64,000 nucleotides of DNA, from assembly GCF_000169095.1 (NCBI RefSeq), contig NZ_AAVU01000003.1, positions 124,001-188,000 on the forward strand, in the 5' to 3' direction. Source of the DNA: Lyngbya sp. PCC 8106 (GTDB lineage: Bacteria; Cyanobacteriota; Cyanobacteriia; Cyanobacteriales; Microcoleaceae). Position numbers and translations under genes: made by a program. Below, piece after piece: positions 35,505-44,735 of the stretch. The notes under the pieces were generated by a model. It was not told the origin of the DNA. It made no database searches and was given only the letters and a program-made list of their open reading frames with translations. Positions within the stretch are counted from its first letter, which is position 1. The number at the start of each line of letters is the position of its first letter.

Positions 35505-35813
35505 TTAAACTTCGGGGAATAGGATTTTTCTTAGGGGTTCTCCATCCTCTAGAGTAACAATGGCTCGTTTATAGCGAGATTTGAATCCGATAAATTTGCC
35601 GACTCTACGCCGTTTACGGGGCGGATTATGAGTATTGATACTGAGAACTTTGACGGAGAACAAAAGTTCGACCGCTTCTTTAATGACGGGTTTACTCGCC
35701 CGAGGATCGACATCAAAGGTGAACTGGTTTAGCTCCATTAATACGGTTGCTTTTTCCGTCACAATTGGTCGTTTGATCACGTCAGCGAGATCGCGGGTTT
35801 GATATTCAGTCAC
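35505..35813 (-). CDS. rplW: Ribosomal protein L23
   Basis: 50S protein at the tunnel exit and SRP/trigger-factor docking site. 102 residues from a GTG start (MTEYQTRDLADVIKRPIVTE). The start is decided by an AGGAGG six bases upstream that lies inside the last codons of rplD; the two genes overlap by 8 bases. A longer frame to 35837 is not needed. Confidence 0.94.
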   Translation of the reverse strand: MTEYQTRDLADVIKRPIVTEKATVLMELNQFTFDVDPRASKPVIKEAVELLFSVKVLSINTHNPPRKRRRVGKFIGFKSRYKRAIVTLEDGEPLRKILFPEV

Positions 35814-36438
35814 CGTAAACCTCCTGGATTTTCTCAAGGGCTGCGGCTGTGGTCACAATATTGTCGGCGTGGAGAATGTCATAGACGTTAAGACTATCGG
35901 CTAGACAAATTCTCATCCGAGCAATGTTACGCCCCGACAGATAAACGTTTTCTTGTTTTTCAGGCAGGACTAATAAGACTTTGGACTCGGGTTCGATTCC
36001 CCACCGACTCATCGCCGCAACTAAGTCTTTGGTTTTTGGACGAGGAAGTTGCTCTAGAAATTCTTCGACCACCACAATGTCTTCGATCCGGCTTTGCAAA
36101 GCGGTTCGCAGCGCTAGACGTCTTTCTTTGCGGTTCATTTTCTGGGAAAAGTCCCGGGGTTTTGGCCCAAATATGACACCGCCTCCCCGCCACAAGGGAG
36201 AACGAATTGATCCGGCTCTGGCTCGACCTGTGCCTTTTTGTCTCCAGGGTTTGCGTCCTCCCCCTCTGACTTCGGCTCGGGTTTTACTACTTGCACTTCC
36301 CTGACGAGCATTGTTCATCTGTCGCACTAAGGCCCGATGAACGATGTGGGCTGCATTTTCTTCTTTGGCAACTTTGAGTTCTAAGTTGGCTTGTCCAACT
36401 TGTTCGCCTTCCCAGTTGCGTACAACACAATCAGCCAT
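35806..36438 (-). CDS. rplD: Ribosomal protein L4
   Basis: 50S tunnel protein; in some bacteria also the autogenous regulator of this operon. 210 residues from MADCVVRNWEGEQVGQANLE, with RGGGRKPWRQKGTGRARAGS. GAGGAG lies upstream of the ATG at 36438. The longer frame to 36498 is not L4-like. Confidence 0.96.
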   Translation of the reverse strand: MADCVVRNWEGEQVGQANLELKVAKEENAAHIVHRALVRQMNNARQGSASSKTRAEVRGGGRKPWRQKGTGRARAGSIRSPLWRGGGVIFGPKPRDFSQKMNRKERRLALRTALQSRIEDIVVVEEFLEQLPRPKTKDLVAAMSRWGIEPESKVLLVLPEKQENVYLSGRNIARMRICLADSLNVYDILHADNIVTTAAALEKIQEVYGD

Positions 36439-36451
36439 GTTTCTCTCCTCT

Positions 36452-37141
36452 CTATTTACGCCCAACCAAGTTGGCTGGGGTGATATTGAGTAAACCACCG
36501 GGTTTTCCGGGAACTGCTCCTTTGATTAGCAGTAGGTTCCGTTCGGGATCAATCCGCACCACAATCAATTTGCTGGTGGTGATTTTTTTCCCGCCATAAC
36601 GTCCCGCCATCTTTTTACCCGGATAAACGCGACCGGGTGTGGTTCCCGGACCGATTGAACCCGGTTGACGGTGGTTTTTAGACCCGTGAGCCATTGGCCC
36701 TCGTCGGAAATTGTGTCGTTTTTGAAAACCTGAAAAACCCCGTCCCATGCTAATTCCGCTAACATCGACGAGCTGACCGGGTTCAAATAAATCGGCTTTG
36801 AGTTCCTGACCCAGTTCATAGCTACTGGTGTCTTCGATGCGGTACTCTCGCAGATGACGAACGAGCTGACCTCCGGACTTAGCCAGGTGTCCCTGTTCGG
36901 CATTGCTGAGGTATTTATTCACCTCTTTGCCGGGGGACTTGACGGTATTGAGTTTACGGGTTTTGTTTTTGACTTCTCCGTAACCCAGTTGGATGGCGGT
37001 GTAGCCATCGGTGGATTCGGTTTTGATTTGGGTCACAATGCACGGCCCTGCTTCGATGACGGTGACGGGAATCGCGATTCCACTTTCGGCATCAAAGACC
37101 TGGGTCATGCCGAGTTTTGTGCCGAGGATACCTACAGACAC
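36452..37141 (-). CDS. rplC: Ribosomal protein L3
   Basis: 50S early-assembly protein, first gene of this ribosomal cluster on the minus strand. 229 residues from a GTG start, SVGILGTKLGMTQVFDAESG, with FQKRHNFRRGPMAHGSKNHR and PGSIGPGTTPGRVYPGKKMAG-type centre. The rpsJ gene that precedes rplC in many bacteria is not here, as expected in cyanobacteria. Confidence 0.96.
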   Translation of the reverse strand: MSVGILGTKLGMTQVFDAESGIAIPVTVIEAGPCIVTQIKTESTDGYTAIQLGYGEVKNKTRKLNTVKSPGKEVNKYLSNAEQGHLAKSGGQLVRHLREYRIEDTSSYELGQELKADLFEPGQLVDVSGISMGRGFSGFQKRHNFRRGPMAHGSKNHRQPGSIGPGTTPGRVYPGKKMAGRYGGKKITTSKLIVVRIDPERNLLLIKGAVPGKPGGLLNITPANLVGRK

Positions 37142-38062
37142 TTCAACTAGCCTCTCTACTCTATGTACGAATTCAGTTAACTGATTCTCCCGTCAGTTGG
37201 GGTCGGCTTGAGGGGAGCATATAACGGTCTCCGACCAGACTCCCTGCGTGCGTGAGATTTACGATTTTCAACTCTCGTAAGTGCTTCCACTCTGTCAAGA
37301 TTGATCGTCTCGTGCAGGAATTTTTGTAAATCGTTTGCCGTAGGAACGCTCCAGTTGCTCATCCAAGCCACTATCCGTCCAACGGCTATAATGGATTCTG
37401 GCAATAATAGGCTTCGCGAATGGGAATTTCTAGAAATCTTGTTGGTGAAGATCTCTGGGTTAACCCAATACAGTATTCAGACACACGAAAATCTTTTCCT
37501 ACTCAAGTTGTAGGAGAAAGACTCGGCTACCTGACACGGCTTTAAGCTCTTAACTGGTTTAAGCTGCTCTAAGATTGAGGAAATTCCTCAATACCGAATC
37601 GAATGTCGCAAGGACTTGAATGGCAAGCCAGTCAGTATCCTTTCCGTATCCTTTTTAGGATGGAGGAGAAAGTTAAACCCAATAGCGGACGGAGTAGCTG
37701 CAATTAGCTTTTACTGGGGTATAACCTCTCTAACTGTGGGTTCAATCATACTTCGATTGACGCTTCTGGTTCTCAGTCAGCTTGCAACTCCTGAGAGAAT
37801 GGTCTAGCTGATTTCTGCAAGTTTTCACTTCACAAGTTTTCACTGTATCTGTGCTGCCTGCTTGTTTTGAACCCGACAGTTGTTCGGACTTTTGGCGACA
37901 ATTTCTAATTGTATTTTAAAGATGTTGGTCTGTCAAGCCCTATCTGGATTTTTTAGGTAGTTTTTTTCAATCGGAGAATGGGGCTGAACCTGACCCCTAT
38001 AATATCTATTGAATTGAGTACAGAAATGAGCAATCTTTACACGTGAGGTATCAAGTAATCCT
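37142..38062. other. ~0.9 kb gene-free region upstream of rplC
   Basis: No convincing gene on either strand; frames of 60-75 codons here have no recognisable product or good start signals. It should contain the leftward promoter/leader of the ribosomal superoperon and the rightward ndhN promoter. Visible structure: the 17-mer shared with the rplF-rpsH gap (37166-37182), a perfect hairpin ATTGAGGA-AAT-TCCTCAAT (37574-37592), and a T-rich run near 37960. The length is unusual for this compact region. Confidence 0.45.
37574..37592. promoter_or_regulatory. Perfect 8-bp hairpin in the rplC upstream region
   Basis: ATTGAGGA and TCCTCAAT separated by three bases, about 430 bases upstream of rplC. 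Could be an attenuator or operator if the leader begins this far upstream; nothing else supports that. Confidence 0.3.
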
Positions 38063-38539
38063 ATGGCATTAATCACAACGGGTGGTAAATTTATTCGGGA
38101 TTTAGAAACTCAAGGTGCATTGGCACTCTATGTTCCCCTGGAGGGAGGGATGGAGGGCCGTTACCGCCGTCGCTTACGGGCCGCAGGTTACACGACTTAC
38201 ACCTTATCTGCCCGAGGCTTAGGGGATTTATCAGCCTATTTGACGGGAGTTCATGGGGTACGTCCGCCTCATTTGGGAAAAAAAAGTAGTGGTAATGATG
38301 CTGCGGTGGGTAATGTTTATTATGTTCCTCCGATTCTTAATTATCAGCTCGAACAAATCCCCGCGAAATCAAAAGGATTGGTTTTATGGATGATCGAAGG
38401 CCATATTTTATCGAGTCAAGAAGTTGAATTTCTGACTCAATTACCAAGTCTTGAACCCCGAGTGAAAATCGCTATTGAGATGGGAGGCGCTCGCTATTTT
38501 CGTTATCAACCTCTCAAAGAGATTTTAGTCGCAGCCTAG
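38063..38539 (+). CDS. ndhN: NAD(P)H-quinone oxidoreductase subunit N
   Basis: Cyanobacteria/plant-specific subunit of the NDH-1 complex, on the cytoplasmic arm of the thylakoid enzyme that drives cyclic electron flow and respiration. 158 residues: MALITTGGKFIRDLETQGAL, EGGMEGRYRRRLRAAGY and a C-terminal EMGGARYFRYQPLKEIL. It lies upstream of ldpA on the same strand, after a 312-base gap containing purine-rich repeats. Confidence 0.96.
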   Translation: MALITTGGKFIRDLETQGALALYVPLEGGMEGRYRRRLRAAGYTTYTLSARGLGDLSAYLTGVHGVRPPHLGKKSSGNDAAVGNVYYVPPILNYQLEQIPAKSKGLVLWMIEGHILSSQEVEFLTQLPSLEPRVKIAIEMGGARYFRYQPLKEILVAA

Positions 38540-38558
38540 AGAGAGGGAATAGCCAGAA

Positions 38559-38596
38559 GGGAGGTAGGGAAGTGGGGAGGTAGGGAGGTAGGGAGG
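38559..38596. repeat. Purine-rich GGGAGGTA tandem repeat
   Basis: Four to five degenerate copies of GGGAGGTA downstream of ndhN, followed 45 bases later by a C-rich stretch (38641-38665) that could pair with it. It may act as a transcription end. The rest of the 38540-38851 gap shows no gene. Confidence 0.6.
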
Positions 38597-38851
38597 ATTT
38601 TTATGAATAAAAAGTGATTTTTCATCTCCAAAAAGACCTCTCCCCACCACCCCCGTCACCCGATCACCTCAACTCCCCATAACTAGCTGTAGTGTTCAAA
38701 ATGTGTAATTAATGCTACCCGTAGTGTCCGGGGGACAAGAGTAATGAAAAGAAGAAAAATTTTATGAATCCCCTAAATCAAATGACTTCAGTTTTCTCTT
38801 AAGGTGAATGAGTAATTTGAGCGGGATTGTGTCACCATATTAACTGTGACA

Positions 38852-40051
38852 ATGAACAGTTCCCCTCTCCAATCCTTGCAATCTGGCAACTGGTTCAAAC
38901 TAATTTGCGGAGCCAGTTACCAACATTTGCCTGCGGTTCGCAATCTGACTTTTGCCTATACCCTCGCAGGTGCCGACTGTATTGATATTGCAGCCGATCC
39001 TGCGGTCATTGCTGTGGCTCGTGAAGCGATGGTAACAGCCTCAAATTGGGCTGAACCTGCGAGAGTACGAGGATTTCCTGCTGTCTCTCAACCGTTGCTG
39101 ATGGTCAGCTTCAATGACGGCGAAGATCCCCATTTCCGCAAGGCAGAATTTGACTCAACGGCTTGTCCGTCAGACTGTTGGCGACCCTGCGAAACGGTAT
39201 GTCCGGCGAATGCGATCACCTTTAACGATCCCGTTAACCCCTCTATTGGCGGTGTTCGAGATCCGCTGTGCTATGGCTGCGGTCGTTGCATTCCAATTTG
39301 TCCGAGTCAAATCATCTCAACTCGCTCCTATGTTTCTACTCCAGAAAACATTGCACCCTTAGTGCTGTCGGCAGGAGTAGACGCGATCGAGATTCACACA
39401 CAAGTCGGGAGAGACTCTGATTTTAAACGACTTTGGTACAGTGTGCAACCCTGGATCAATCAGCTTAAATTAGTCGCAATTAGTTGTCCAGATGGTGGCG
39501 ACCTGATTAATTATTTACGGACACTGTATGAAATCATCTCTCCTTTACCTTGTCCGCTGATCTGGCAAACTGACGGACGACCAATGAGTGGGGATATCGG
39601 AGCGGGAACAACCACAGCCAGTCTCAAACTGGGTCAAAAAGTGTTGGCGGCAAATTTGCCAGGATATGTGCAACTGGCAGGTGGAACCAACCATTCTACC
39701 GTCGCCAAGCTTAAATCAATGGGTTTACTCGCATCTAGCCGACCCCAAAATCCATCTAAACTTGCTCGTCCGGGTGTCGCACGGGTAAACTCCCTTAGAT
39801 CCAGAACGGTTGCGGGTGTAGCCTATGGGAGCTATGCCCGGGTATTGTTGTCACCTCTTTTAGAAAAACTAGAATCAAACTATACCCCTGAACCTGGGTC
39901 AAGCCCAAACAACGACGTAGGGTTAGCAACAACAGCTCAACCTTCAGCGCTCACCCGACTGGAAACCAATCCAGAGCTGCTTTGGCAGACTGTGAGCCTT
40001 GCCCATTCCCTCGTTGCCCAACTTAAGGGATTTCAGTCGGCAAGGGGTTAA
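38852..40051 (+). CDS. ldpA: Light-dependent period protein LdpA (Fe-S, circadian redox input)
   Basis: Cyanobacterial iron-sulfur protein that, in Synechococcus, feeds redox/light state into the circadian clock. About 399 residues. Two cluster motifs are visible: CPSDCWRPCETVCPANAI and CYGCGRCIPICPSQII; the start SLQSGNWFKLICGASYQHLP is characteristic. An upstream GTG at 38846 is an alternative start. The Ycf45-type ATPase gene follows closely, a frequent cyanobacterial pairing. Confidence 0.92.
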   Translation: MNSSPLQSLQSGNWFKLICGASYQHLPAVRNLTFAYTLAGADCIDIAADPAVIAVAREAMVTASNWAEPARVRGFPAVSQPLLMVSFNDGEDPHFRKAEFDSTACPSDCWRPCETVCPANAITFNDPVNPSIGGVRDPLCYGCGRCIPICPSQIISTRSYVSTPENIAPLVLSAGVDAIEIHTQVGRDSDFKRLWYSVQPWINQLKLVAISCPDGGDLINYLRTLYEIISPLPCPLIWQTDGRPMSGDIGAGTTTASLKLGQKVLAANLPGYVQLAGGTNHSTVAKLKSMGLLASSRPQNPSKLARPGVARVNSLRSRTVAGVAYGSYARVLLSPLLEKLESNYTPEPGSSPNNDVGLATTAQPSALTRLETNPELLWQTVSLAHSLVAQLKGFQSARG

Positions 40052-40147
40052 GCGTTGGCACAGAAGACATTCCTCGCCGACTACTCCCGTTTAACGCCCT
40101 ATCATTTGCCCCTGATCACACGGAAAGAAAACGTCACTGTTGGAAGT

Positions 40148-41896
40148 ATGCAGATTACAGACGACCTTAATAGATTGCTCAATATTGTTCCCGAGGAAAT
40201 TCGACGGAATGTGGAGTTACACCCTCAACGTAATAGTCTCATTGAGATTGTCTTGGATTTGGGTCGTTGTCCCGAAGCTCGTTTTCCATTAGGAGCGGAG
40301 TATATCTCCCAAACGGCAGTTTCTTGGGAAGACCTAGACCATTGTATTTCTCAAATCGGAGAATTTAGCGGTGATAACCGTGCAGGTATCGAGCGTACTT
40401 TACACCGGATTAGCGCCATTCGCAACCGTACAGGCAAAGTCATTGGCTTAACCTGTCGGGTGGGCCGAGCCGTGTTTGGTAAAGTAGGCATGATCCGAGA
40501 TTTAGTCGAAACGGGTCAATCGATTTTAATGCTCGGTCGTCCTGGGGTGGGTAAAACCACAGCATTACGAGAAATTGCTCGTGTGCTTGCCGATGAATTA
40601 TCCAAACGGGTCGTCATTATCGATACGTCGAATGAAATCGCCGGAGATGGTGATATTCCTCATCCGGCAATTGGTCGCGCTCGTCGAATGCAGGTGGCTC
40701 GTCCGGAACTGCAACATCAGGTCATGATCGAGGCGGTGGAAAACCATATGCCGGAAGTGATTGTGATCGATGAAATCGGTACGGAATTGGAGGCAATAGC
40801 GGCTCGAACGATTGCTGAACGCGGGGTGCAACTGATTGGTACGGCTCATGGGAATCGGATTGAAAATTTGATGAAAAATCCGACTTTAGCTGATTTAATT
40901 GGGGGCATTCAAGCAGTGACGTTAGGAGACGAGGAAGCACGGCGGCGAGGCTCACAAAAAACGGTGTTGGAGCGTAAAGCCCCTCCGACGTTTGAAATTG
41001 CTATTGAGATGCTCGAACGCGATCGCTGGGTGGTACATGAGAGCGTCGCGAGTACAATTGATAGCTTGTTGCGGGGAATGCAGCCCACATTACAAGTGCG
41101 AACGATGGATGAAGCGGGGGAAGTCTCTATGGTGGAGGAACGCTATAATAGCCCCTCGGCGGCTCCGCCAACCCGCACCTTGAGTCCGCAGGTGATGAAA
41201 AGTGTGGAGGTTTCTGCCCCGGGATTAACGGGGTTACGGGGTTCGGGGAAAATGATCCCGATTCCGCCGGAAAAATCAACGCCGGAAAATAAATATTTTG
41301 AACAACTGCTCGATGCTTCTTTTACTACGGGGTTAAGAGGGATTGTTGGGGGTAATGCTGAACATCCAGCCGTTGGTCCGAATGGGGAAGATTTGCCTCT
41401 GCACATTTATCCTTACGGGATTGCTCGTCACCAGCTTGATCAAGTGATTCGTAGCTTACGGTTACCTGTGGCGCTGACTAAGGATATTGATAGTGCGGAT
41501 GTGGTGTTGGCGTTGCGATCGCATATTCGCAATCAGTCTAAACTCCGACACATGGCAAAAACTCGTCAAGTTCCGATTCATACGGTGAAGTCGGGAAGTG
41601 CGCCGCAAGTGGCTCGGGCGTTGCGACGGTTACTGAATATGGAAGATCCCAATGCGCCGGAAGTTCCTGATTTGGCTTTGTTTGCGCGGAGTGGGTCTGA
41701 AGATGAGATCGAAGCTCTTGAAGAAGCTCGTTTGGCGGTTGAGCAAATTGTGATTCCTAAAGGACAACCTGTGGAATTGCTACCGCGATCGCCCCAAGTT
41801 CGGAAAATGCAGCATGAGTTAGTGGAACATTATCGCTTGAAATCAAACAGTTTTGGCGAAGAACCTAACCGTCGTTTGCGAATTTATCCCGCTTAA
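40148..41896 (+). CDS. Ycf45-type R3H-domain ATPase
   Basis: AAA/RecA-like P-loop NTPase with C-terminal single-strand nucleic-acid-binding R3H domain, conserved in cyanobacteria and encoded in some plastids as ycf45. 582 residues from MQITDDLNRLLNIVPEEIRR. Walker A LGRPGVGKTT, Walker B VIVIDEIGTELEA, then a Ser/Pro-rich linker and a C-terminal R3H-like stretch SPQVRKMQHELVEHYRLKS. The frame is open upstream to a TTG at 40055, but homologue-like sequence starts at 40148. Role unclear. Confidence 0.88.
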   Translation: MQITDDLNRLLNIVPEEIRRNVELHPQRNSLIEIVLDLGRCPEARFPLGAEYISQTAVSWEDLDHCISQIGEFSGDNRAGIERTLHRISAIRNRTGKVIGLTCRVGRAVFGKVGMIRDLVETGQSILMLGRPGVGKTTALREIARVLADELSKRVVIIDTSNEIAGDGDIPHPAIGRARRMQVARPELQHQVMIEAVENHMPEVIVIDEIGTELEAIAARTIAERGVQLIGTAHGNRIENLMKNPTLADLIGGIQAVTLGDEEARRRGSQKTVLERKAPPTFEIAIEMLERDRWVVHESVASTIDSLLRGMQPTLQVRTMDEAGEVSMVEERYNSPSAAPPTRTLSPQVMKSVEVSAPGLTGLRGSGKMIPIPPEKSTPENKYFEQLLDASFTTGLRGIVGGNAEHPAVGPNGEDLPLHIYPYGIARHQLDQVIRSLRLPVALTKDIDSADVVLALRSHIRNQSKLRHMAKTRQVPIHTVKSGSAPQVARALRRLLNMEDPNAPEVPDLALFARSGSEDEIEALEEARLAVEQIVIPKGQPVELLPRSPQVRKMQHELVEHYRLKSNSFGEEPNRRLRIYPA

Positions 41897-42056
41897 TTTT
41901 GGGTTTGAAGCTAGGGCTTGAGGGAATTGACAACACCTCAACATTAACAATTTTATCAATTAGCAGGGGAGATAACGGTCTTTCCTGCTTTCTTTTCGAG
42001 TTTGTGGTTAAACTGATATTAAGCTCGTTGATCACCCCTGAAAATTATTATTTTGA

Positions 42057-43613
42057 ATGGATGAAATTTTAATTCAACGTTTTGCTCAATTGATTTCCGC
42101 TCAGATCGGTTTACAAATTAGACTGCAAGATTATCCGGTCTTATCTCAAAAAATTGTCACACGAGCTAGAGAGTTGAGATATTCTCATCCTCAAGATTAT
42201 TACAATCTCTTAACGGGTGAGACGTCTGTGAGTCAAAATGAATGGCGTCAGCTTATTCCTTTGATTACCACACCTGAAAGTTATTTTTTTCGTGATCGCG
42301 GACAGTTTAAGTTGTTACAGACTGTAATTTTACCTCAGTTAATTGCTCGTAAAAAAGAGAGTAAACAGTTACAGATCTGGAGTGCGGGATGTTCGACGGG
42401 AGAGGAACCTTATTCTCTTTCATTATTGCTCCAACAATTGATTCCCAACTGGGAAGAATGGAAAATTCTGATTTTGGGAACTGATATTAATGAATTGTCT
42501 TTAGAAAAAGCAAGACAGGGGATTTATAGTGCTTGGTCATTTCGTCAGGTAGACTCGGAAATCATTTCAAAGTCTTTTCTGGCTTGGGGAGGAGGATGGA
42601 AAATCAATCCAAAAACGCGAAAATCAGTGAAGTTTATGAATTTCAATTTGGTTCAGGGTGATCTGGCTGATGATTCTAAGTTGAGAAATTTTGACTTAGT
42701 TATCTGTCGGAATGTATTTGTTTATTTTGAAAAACATCATATTTCTCAAGCGATTAATAAATTTTATCAAGCTCTCCAACCTGAAGGGTATCTAATTACG
42801 GCTCATTCGGAGCTTCAAGGTGTAGAAAACAATCCGTTTAAAGCGACAATATTTCCAGAGTCTGTTATTTATCAACGTCCTAAAGAGACAGAAAGTATAT
42901 CTCAACATTTTATCCCGAGTTCCAAGTTAGATCGTTCGACTTTATGTATAGTTCTTTCGCCTGAAAATCAAAAAAATGGTTCAAACTTAAGCCCTGAAAC
43001 TCATCTTAAAAAAAATAATATTAATCAGAAAAGTTTACAATCTCAAGTTGACTTAAAATCAAAAATAGTACATTCATCAATCGCTACGGACATCAATTAT
43101 TCAAAGCTTACCGTAGAAATAGAAGAAGCTTATAAACTATTTAAACACAAAAAATATAAAGAAGCGATCCAAAAAATAAATTTATTCTTAGATAAAAATA
43201 AATCTAATTTTGACGCTTATTACTTATTAGGTAAAATCTATGCTAACTTAGGTCAATATAAAGAGGCAATTTCTTATTGTCAAAAAGCGATTACCGTAGA
43301 TTCACTTTCAGTTTTACCCTGCTATATTTTACTCAATATTGCGGAAGAAATTAATAATAAAGAAGAAGCTAAAAAACTAGCTAAACGAATTATCTACTTG
43401 TCAGGAATTTCCCCCTCTTCTATTTCTGCCTATGTTAAACTTGCATTCTTATATGAACAAGAAGACAATCAAAAAAAAGCTAAACAAAACTATACTATAG
43501 CCTTAGAACTTTTACAACAATTACCTCCTCAAGCTAAAGTCGAGTATACAGAAGATTTGACTGTTGCCGAATTAAAGATATCTTTAATCAGCATTATTAA
43601 CAATATTAATTAA
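42057..43613 (+). CDS. cheR: CheR chemoreceptor methyltransferase with TPR tail
   Basis: SAM-dependent methyltransferase that methylates receptor glutamates. N-terminal CheR helical domain (DYPVLSQKIVTRARELRYSH, TTPESYFFRD), SAM-binding IWSAGCSTGEEPYSLSLLL and RNVFVYF in the catalytic domain to about residue 275; then a Ser/Asn/Lys-rich linker and TPR-like repeats (EAIQKINLFLDKNKSNFDAYYL, QYKEAISYCQKAITVDS-type) to 518 residues. TPR-CheR fusions are known in several chemosensory systems. First gene of the cluster, cheW following after 25 bases. Confidence 0.93.
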   Translation: MDEILIQRFAQLISAQIGLQIRLQDYPVLSQKIVTRARELRYSHPQDYYNLLTGETSVSQNEWRQLIPLITTPESYFFRDRGQFKLLQTVILPQLIARKKESKQLQIWSAGCSTGEEPYSLSLLLQQLIPNWEEWKILILGTDINELSLEKARQGIYSAWSFRQVDSEIISKSFLAWGGGWKINPKTRKSVKFMNFNLVQGDLADDSKLRNFDLVICRNVFVYFEKHHISQAINKFYQALQPEGYLITAHSELQGVENNPFKATIFPESVIYQRPKETESISQHFIPSSKLDRSTLCIVLSPENQKNGSNLSPETHLKKNNINQKSLQSQVDLKSKIVHSSIATDINYSKLTVEIEEAYKLFKHKKYKEAIQKINLFLDKNKSNFDAYYLLGKIYANLGQYKEAISYCQKAITVDSLSVLPCYILLNIAEEINNKEEAKKLAKRIIYLSGISPSSISAYVKLAFLYEQEDNQKKAKQNYTIALELLQQLPPQAKVEYTEDLTVAELKISLISIINNIN

Positions 43614-43638
43614 ATGATTAATTCAACTCAAAATAAAA

Positions 43639-44700
43639 ATGGAAAAAACACCCTATCTGATTTTTAAACTGAATCAAACATCCTACGGGATAAATGCTTT
43701 AGCAGTACAGGAAATCTTCTTGCTCCCTGAGATCAAACCTATTCCTGATACACCTGATGAAATTGTTGGTGTGATTAACTTACGAGGTCAACTTTTAGTC
43801 ATTTTAGACTTAAGTTATCGCTGGGGTTCTCCGACTTCTGACTATCATTTAACGGATAGTATTATTGTGATTGAGTGGAATCAGTTTAGAGTCGGTTTGT
43901 TAGTCCATCAAGTTGATGAACTTTTGATGATTTCAGCCGCAGAAATTTCGACAGAATTATCAGATTTTTATTCAGAAAAAAAATCACAGAAAAGCTCTGT
44001 TTGTCCTTGGATTATTGGGATTGCAAAACTTGCTGATGATTTTGTGATGCTGATCGAACTTAAACGATTAATTTCTGAAACAAAAATCATACAAAATTCA
44101 GAAGTTTTTTCGGAGATTACTCAAGATCAAACAATATTAAATAGAAGTAAAAAAAATTTAGTATTTTGTCCCAATGCTACTCCAGAAGAACGACAACTTT
44201 TTCGAGAACGTGCTAAAAATTTATTACAAGAGACTCAAACCCAAGACTTTCAAGGATTAATACCCTTAGCAATTGCAGGATTAAATCAAGAATATTTTGG
44301 TATACTTTTAAGTATTGTTAAAGAATTTATTGAAATCCATAATATTACCCCAATTCCTTGCACTCCTCAACATATTGTTGGTAACATTAACCTTAGAGGC
44401 GAAATTGTAACGTTAGTAGATGTTCGCAGTTTTTTGAATTTATCTACGACTCAAAAGACAACCTTCTCAAAAGCCATCATTGTTCAAGTTGATCAGATCA
44501 TTTCAGGTTTGATTGTTGATGAAGTCTTTGATATTGTTTATCTAAATTCTGCCACAATCCACTCAAATCCTACAGCACTTCGTTCGGGTCAAAATGAATA
44601 TCTTCAGGGAACAGCGCCCTACAAACAAAAAATGATGAGTATCTTAGACTTAAAGAAAATTTTAACTCAAGAAGAACTCATTGTGAATGAGGAAGTATAA
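43639..44700 (+). CDS. cheW: Double-domain CheW adaptor
   Basis: Coupling protein linking receptors to CheA. 353 residues made of two CheW domains: the first residues ~5-150 (LNQTSYGINALAVQEIFLLP, VVGVINLRGQLLVILDL-type), the second ~205-345 (EFIEIHNITPIPCTPQHIVG, NINLRGEIVTLVDVRSFL). The linker carries EERQLFRERAKNLLQE, a known motif in cyanobacterial CheW fusions. Two domains in one polypeptide may bridge two receptor or CheA sites. Confidence 0.93.
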   Translation: MEKTPYLIFKLNQTSYGINALAVQEIFLLPEIKPIPDTPDEIVGVINLRGQLLVILDLSYRWGSPTSDYHLTDSIIVIEWNQFRVGLLVHQVDELLMISAAEISTELSDFYSEKKSQKSSVCPWIIGIAKLADDFVMLIELKRLISETKIIQNSEVFSEITQDQTILNRSKKNLVFCPNATPEERQLFRERAKNLLQETQTQDFQGLIPLAIAGLNQEYFGILLSIVKEFIEIHNITPIPCTPQHIVGNINLRGEIVTLVDVRSFLNLSTTQKTTFSKAIIVQVDQIISGLIVDEVFDIVYLNSATIHSNPTALRSGQNEYLQGTAPYKQKMMSILDLKKILTQEELIVNEEV

Positions 44701-44735
44701 AATAAATATAGGCTAAATACAGGAGAATATTATCA

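Noticed and set aside
37177..37404. 75-codon leftward frame upstream of rplC as a gene
   Set aside because: No recognisable domain, poor start context, low-complexity composition; likely chance in a non-coding region.
37616..37807. 63-codon rightward frame (MNGKPVSILSVSF...) as a small membrane protein
   Set aside because: No ribosome-binding site or family resemblance; hydrophobic stretch is explained by T-rich DNA.
38559..38596. CRISPR-like array
   Set aside because: The repeats are short, contiguous purine-rich units with no spacers. No array with regular spacers was seen anywhere in the window and no cas genes are present.
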